The notes beneath the pieces were generated by a model. That model worked only from the letters and a program-made list of their open reading frames with translations, did not search any database and had not been told where the DNA came from. From SAR324 cluster bacterium (GTDB lineage: Bacteria > SAR324 > XYD2-FULL-50-16), in NCBI GenBank assembly GCA_002401295.1, contig NVSR01000046.1, positions 1 to 12,576 on the forward strand: a DNA stretch of 12,576 nucleotides, written 5' to 3'. The position numbers were made by a program, and so were the translations under genes. Below, in pieces: positions 12,007 to 12,576 of this stretch; positions within the stretch are counted from its first letter, which is position 1, and the number at the start of each line of letters is the position of its first letter.

Positions 12007-12576
12007 ATGATAAATATCAAAAAAGTAGTGGGTCAGATCAAAAATGATATCTTATATAACACGCTTCTTTTTGAGATCACAGAGGCATTGGATGACCAGG
12101 ATCCAGATCTGCATGAGATTGAAAATTTATTGCAGAAGCACCCACATTATATTGCTGAATATAAAGAAATAAATAGGTTTAGCGAAATTTCCAGCATTCA
12201 AGTAAAGGATTTGGTACCCCAACCTGGAGATCCGGCTGTCTGCAAAAAATTAAAATTAGAAATCAATAAAAATATTAAACGCCTTAAGGAATTAGAGAAT
12301 TTTGAAACTGATTCGAGTGGCAGTGCCTATTCCATTTGGATTGGTAGTGTGGGGGTGATGGTGATTTTTATGTTACACAATTATTTTGCTCTTTTTACGG
12401 AGCTCTATACGAGCCATGGTAATTATCTTTATGTCCTTTTTGCCCTCATCACCGCAGGGACTTATTGGTCCTACCGACGAATGAAACAGAATCATGAAGT
12501 TCAGCATCAAAGATTTCTAGTAATTTATCAAAAAACCAAGGCTTTGATTGCCAAAGGACTTGATACCAAATTCTTT
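12007..12576 (+). CDS. Two-helix membrane protein of unknown function, 3'-truncated
   Basis: An open frame runs from ATG 12007 to the window edge without a stop, giving 190 visible residues. AAAGG ends 6 nt before the ATG. The N-terminal 110 residues are charged and predicted helical and cytoplasmic (IKNDILYNTLLFEITEALDD, then NKNIKRLKELENF). Two hydrophobic segments follow, near residues 115-135 (WIGSVGVMVIFMLHNYFALF) and 141-158 (YLYVLFALITAGTYW), separated by a very short loop. A basic, helical tail (RRMKQN) then returns to the cytoplasm. This is a hairpin-anchored membrane protein. I recognise no family. It is separated from the heme-copper operon by the palindromic repeats, so it is probably a different transcription unit. 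Confidence 0.72.
   Translation, partial: MINIKKVVGQIKNDILYNTLLFEITEALDDQDPDLHEIENLLQKHPHYIAEYKEINRFSEISSIQVKDLVPQPGDPAVCKKLKLEINKNIKRLKELENFETDSSGSAYSIWIGSVGVMVIFMLHNYFALFTELYTSHGNYLYVLFALITAGTYWSYRRMKQNHEVQHQRFLVIYQKTKALIAKGLDTKFF

Overview
The window looks like chromosomal DNA of a Gram-negative, probably proteobacterial organism of moderate, AT-leaning base composition. An LPS heptose epimerase gene (hldD), a sigma-54 enhancer-binding protein and ordinary Shine-Dalgarno sites point that way. A deltaproteobacterium- or SAR324-like source would fit, but this is a guess. There are no CRISPR arrays, tRNA or rRNA genes, transposases or phage genes.

Layout. 2-1645 (+) is the 3' part of a large repetitive Ig-like, probably surface or secreted protein, closed by a terminator. 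1894-2145 (+) is a cold-shock protein with an N-terminal extension. A leftward block follows, read from right to left: a NifA-type sigma-54 activator (8126-6606), a 317-nt gap with an RNA-like folded element, recN (6288-4630), a small membrane-anchored unknown (4627-4124), hldD (4111-3155), a thiamine-binding-family protein (3054-2743) and an FKBP prolyl isomerase (2743-2294). The recN/unknown/hldD junctions and the thiamine-binding/FKBP junction are so tight that translational coupling is likely. 8495-8863 (-) is a small coiled-coil protein with its own sigma-70-like promoter.

The most interesting part is the right end. A 600-nt regulatory region (8864-9499) precedes a two-gene heme-copper oxidase-superfamily operon (9500-11751, +). 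The large subunit keeps the heme ligands and the His-His pair of the binuclear site. However, helix VI carries Asp-x3-Asp where oxidases have His-x3-Tyr and cytochrome-c-type NO reductases have His-x3-Glu. The small subunit has a cupredoxin fold in which the CuA cysteines and histidines are replaced. Together these argue for an NO-reductase-like enzyme (possibly the poorly studied gNOR-type group) rather than an O2-reducing oxidase. A -24/-12 (sigma-54) promoter-like element lies directly upstream, with a 14-bp-arm inverted repeat about 140 bp before the predicted start site. The divergently placed sigma-54 activator has a candidate -24/-12 site of its own and similar TAGCT motifs. I infer a module of regulator plus NO/oxygen-species reductase; this is not shown.

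After the operon come nested palindromes of REP type (11774-11941) and the start of a two-helix membrane protein of unknown function (12007 to the window edge).
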